This document shows, one piece after another, positions 61,900 through 64,000 of a DNA stretch of 64,000 nucleotides. The translations under genes and the position numbers were made by a program. Position 1 is the first letter of the stretch. The number at the start of each line of letters is the position of its first letter. Below the pieces are notes generated by a model. The model worked only from the letters and a program-made list of their open reading frames with translations, made no database searches and was not told the origin of the DNA. The DNA lies in NCBI RefSeq assembly GCF_009389715.1, contig NC_052407.1:9706475-9770474 (forward strand), given 5' to 3'. The stretch is from Phoenix dactylifera. Its lineage: Eukaryota > Streptophyta > Magnoliopsida > Arecales > Arecaceae.

Positions 61900-62240
61900 A
61901 AGTTCATACTACATCATGTTCATCATCAAAATGTTAACATTAATCAAAAGGAATAAGCTCCTTCCCTCATCCTTCCTGCACACAGGAAACAACCAATCAA
62001 AAGGAGGCCTATCCTTAATGGGCACATCATTGTTGCCATTGCCTTCATTAATGAACATTGCAGCCTCCAATTCTGGCTCATCAAGTGAACGATCTGTAAC
62101 CACAGGTATGTTGACATTCTCAAATGAATCAAAGGCATGTCCTTGAACATCCCACATCTTGCTCTCTTTTTTCTTGTAATCTTAACTTCTCCTTGGCAGA
62201 AGATGAAGATCAGTGTGTACGTATACCAAATCATCAGCAT
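61900..62240 (-). other. Possible coding remnant, unassigned
   Basis: On the minus strand, 'MWDVQGHAFDSFENVNIPVV' continues in frame to 'DEPELEAAMFINEGNGNNDV' and 'KDRPPFDWLFPVCRKDEGRS'. The composition looks coding-like and acidic, but I do not recognise the family. No intron partners or promoter were found. It could be an old retrogene fragment or chance. Confidence 0.2.
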
Positions 62241-63036
62241 GTTGTGGTGTTATTTTTTCTTTTCTCATTGAGCATACAAAGAATTAGGTGCTCCAATTCC
62301 TCTTATATGTTCCAACTTGAAGAGGAGGTAGGTTGCCCTAATAAAAGACCAACTTTGGAATATGGTTTTAGTAGCCCCATAAACAACTCATCATTGCCTT
62401 GGATCCAAAATCCCTCTTATCATTTATGGAGAAAGGATTAGCAAAGTCTTATGAAGCTGTTATTTTTCACTTGTTTTCAGGCACTCATTAATTCAAGTTG
62501 CGATAATCCCTATTACAATTGAAATGAGAACTAATTTATGAATAATGATTTTATTAACTTCGTAAAAAAATTGCAACTTAGTAAGTCGAGGAGTTATCTT
62601 GTATCAATGAATTTTTCAAGTAGTGTGTTTCTTCTATTGTGCACTTATTTAAGTTAATGGTTTGGCTAATATTCTCTTATGCTATAAATTAGAGTGTTGG
62701 ATAAAAATAAACTTTAAAGGAATAAGTATAGAATTTTCAAATTATTAGATATAAATATAATTTAACTCTAATTTTAGAATTTTTTTTTGTTATTTACTTA
62801 TTATGGAGAATAATTTTAATTTTTTAAATAAAGTAAACGATTTTATTAACGCCGTAATAAAAAAAATTGGCGCAAACTTAACGGAGCTGCGAGATGCTTC
62901 CTATGGGCCGTTATAACGGCCTGTCATTCGAGCCTCAATCGCTGAACCCGAACAGTAGGGTTTAGCGTCCGAGAGTGGGAAAGGTTTCTCCTCATCGTCG
63001 CCTCCTCTCGTTGTCGCTCTCCGTGTCACCGTTGAG
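62241..63036. other. Upstream region of the methyltransferase gene
   Basis: AT-rich to about 62880, then abruptly GC-rich near the first exon. The 5' UTR probably begins around 62930-62950. No clear TATA box. Confidence 0.4.
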
Positions 63037-63749
63037 ATGGACGCCGGCGGGTTGGACTCCGACGGCCGGGGATTCTCGAGCTCCAGGGAGATGTGGAGAG
63101 AAGAAATCGGCATCGGCGAGGCCGAAGGCGGCAGCAAACGCCACGAATGGTACCGGAAAGGCATCGCCTACTGGCAAGTAAGTTCCTCTTTCTCTCGCAA
63201 CCCCCACCCCCCTCCCCGAGGTGCTTAAATCCCCTTCTCACTCACTTCTATTTGAAGGCCGTGGAAGCTTCTGTGGACGGGGTCTTGGGAGGCTACGGCC
63301 ATGTCAACGAGGTCGACGTGAAGGGCAGCGAGGCTTTTCTCAATACCCTCTTGCCCAATCGGTTTGGAACGGAAAGGCGGCATCTTGTAGCTCTTGGCAA
63401 TCTCTCTCGCTCTCCCTGTGCTTTTGATTTCCAACATATTGTTATTTTTGAATTTCTTTACGCTGAAATGGATTCATTTTTAGGGACAAAAGCCGACGAG
63501 GCTTGAAAAAGGAATCTTGTTTCATATGAGAATGATATTTGAAGGAGAGAAAAAAATAAAAATTTTTATTCGAGAACTAGTTTTGTATTTTCTGTTGGGC
63601 TCTTTTGGAAGAACTTCTAAGTTGTCTATCTTCTACGTTTAGTCTCTATGTGTTCGGTGTTCAATTTCTCATTAGTTGGAATTGCTGCAGATTGTGGTTC
63701 TGGCATTGGGAGGGTCACAAAGAATCTTCTTCTAAGATACTTTAATGAG
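63037..63749 (+). CDS. Alpha-N-terminal protein methyltransferase (NTMT1 type), partial
   Basis: Exons 63037-63177, 63258-63396 and 63691-63749 are visible; later exons lie beyond the window. The protein begins MDAGGLDSDGRGFSSS. 'HEWYRKGIAYWQAVEASVDG' and 'VLGGYGHVNEVDVKGSEAFL' are the N-terminal landmarks of METTL11A/NTMT1 proteins. 'HLVALDCGSGIGRVTKNLLL' holds the SAM-binding motif I. The enzyme methylates the alpha-amino group of proteins exposing X-Pro-Lys after Met removal. Exons 1 and 3 end at GT donors, but joining exon 2 to exon 3 in frame (CTT G|AT TGT) needs the donor at 63397 to be GC (g|gcaatc), so intron 2 is a predicted GC-AG intron. The plant orthologue would be At5g44450-like (recalled, not searched). 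Confidence 0.85.
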
Positions 63750-64000
63750 GTGAGATTTTTCATATTGTTAAACTCTTACTTTGTGTACCGTTTAATTAAT
63801 ATAAGGTTACCTAAATTTTGGGCATCAACAATCCATGGAAGGGGAAAAAGAAGGCTACATAATGGAACAAAACTGAACTGTACAATTAAAATGTAATTAG
63901 GGTATACTTTCTCAATTTATATAGCGTACTAGCTGCCAAAATTATGTTGGCGTTCTATGTTGAGCTTTTGAGCTGTTATGGAATCACAATGGAGATTTTT
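63750..64000 (+). other. Intron 3 of the methyltransferase gene (partial)
   Basis: T-rich sequence after the donor gtgaga. No exon resembling the next part of the family (valine-aspartate-rich motif II) is seen before the window ends. Confidence 0.6.

Noticed and set aside
63378-63506. Continuation of methyltransferase exon 2 to the stop at 63506
   Set aside because: After 'LVAL' the frame loses all family resemblance, and the SAM-binding motif resumes only at 63691, so an intron is required.

Overview
This is nuclear DNA of a flowering plant, most likely a monocot and possibly a non-grass monocot such as a palm. Seen directly: spliced genes with GT-AG introns up to 3.6 kb, plant-only families (PPR, SAUR, class III peroxidase, prolamin-like cysteine-rich protein), and heavy interruption by plant LTR, CACTA and Mutator-type elements. 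The monocot call rests on the strong 5'-to-3' GC fall inside the intronless PPR gene at 56.3-58.4 kb, on GC-rich first exons, and on general protein resemblance; the species is inference.

Layout. 1-705 (-): 5' part of a PPR gene leaving the window. 1.1-5.0 kb: repeats, with a minus-strand LTR relic, a plus-strand LTR relic and an intact-ended Mutator-like MITE (4056-4956, perfect 9-bp target duplication) carrying a pyrimidine tract and a 33-bp-period array of palindromes. 6354-23209 (+): a complete 13-exon NDR/Dbf2-type AGC kinase, 564 aa. 25.4-28.1 kb: minus-strand Ty3/gypsy relic whose decayed integrase can still be read. 28325-36505 (+): complete 11-exon YchF/OLA1-type P-loop NTPase with an organelle-type leader, 418 aa. 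38300-38674 (+): SAUR-like gene. 38.7-46 kb: LTR relics, a CACTA element with TGT target duplication (43203-44800) and a repeat copy. 46257-47357 (+): two-exon class III peroxidase, flanked on both sides by direct copies of one ~0.8-0.9 kb repeat. 48.8-49.9 kb: GC-rich low-complexity block, purine tract and a degenerate small repeat array. 51806-52297 (-): small secreted six-cysteine protein. 53057-about 56060: 3' part of a minus-strand Ty3/gypsy element, comprising an LTR, a polypurine tract and an antisense additional ORF with its own TATA box and intron. It is cut off about 200 bp before an intact PPR gene (56269-58437, +). 62.9-64 kb (+): first three exons of an alpha-N-terminal protein methyltransferase, partial at the window edge.

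The genes are unrelated single plant loci and do not form a pathway or cluster. I found no evidence of a new multi-gene system. The least ordinary structures are the palindrome array inside the Mutator-like MITE, the antisense retroelement ORF abutting the PPR promoter, the CCGGTACCGG-rich palindromic block in a kinase intron, and a predicted GC-AG intron in the methyltransferase. All exon limits were placed by eye from splice consensus, reading frame and family similarity; no alignment or transcript data were available.
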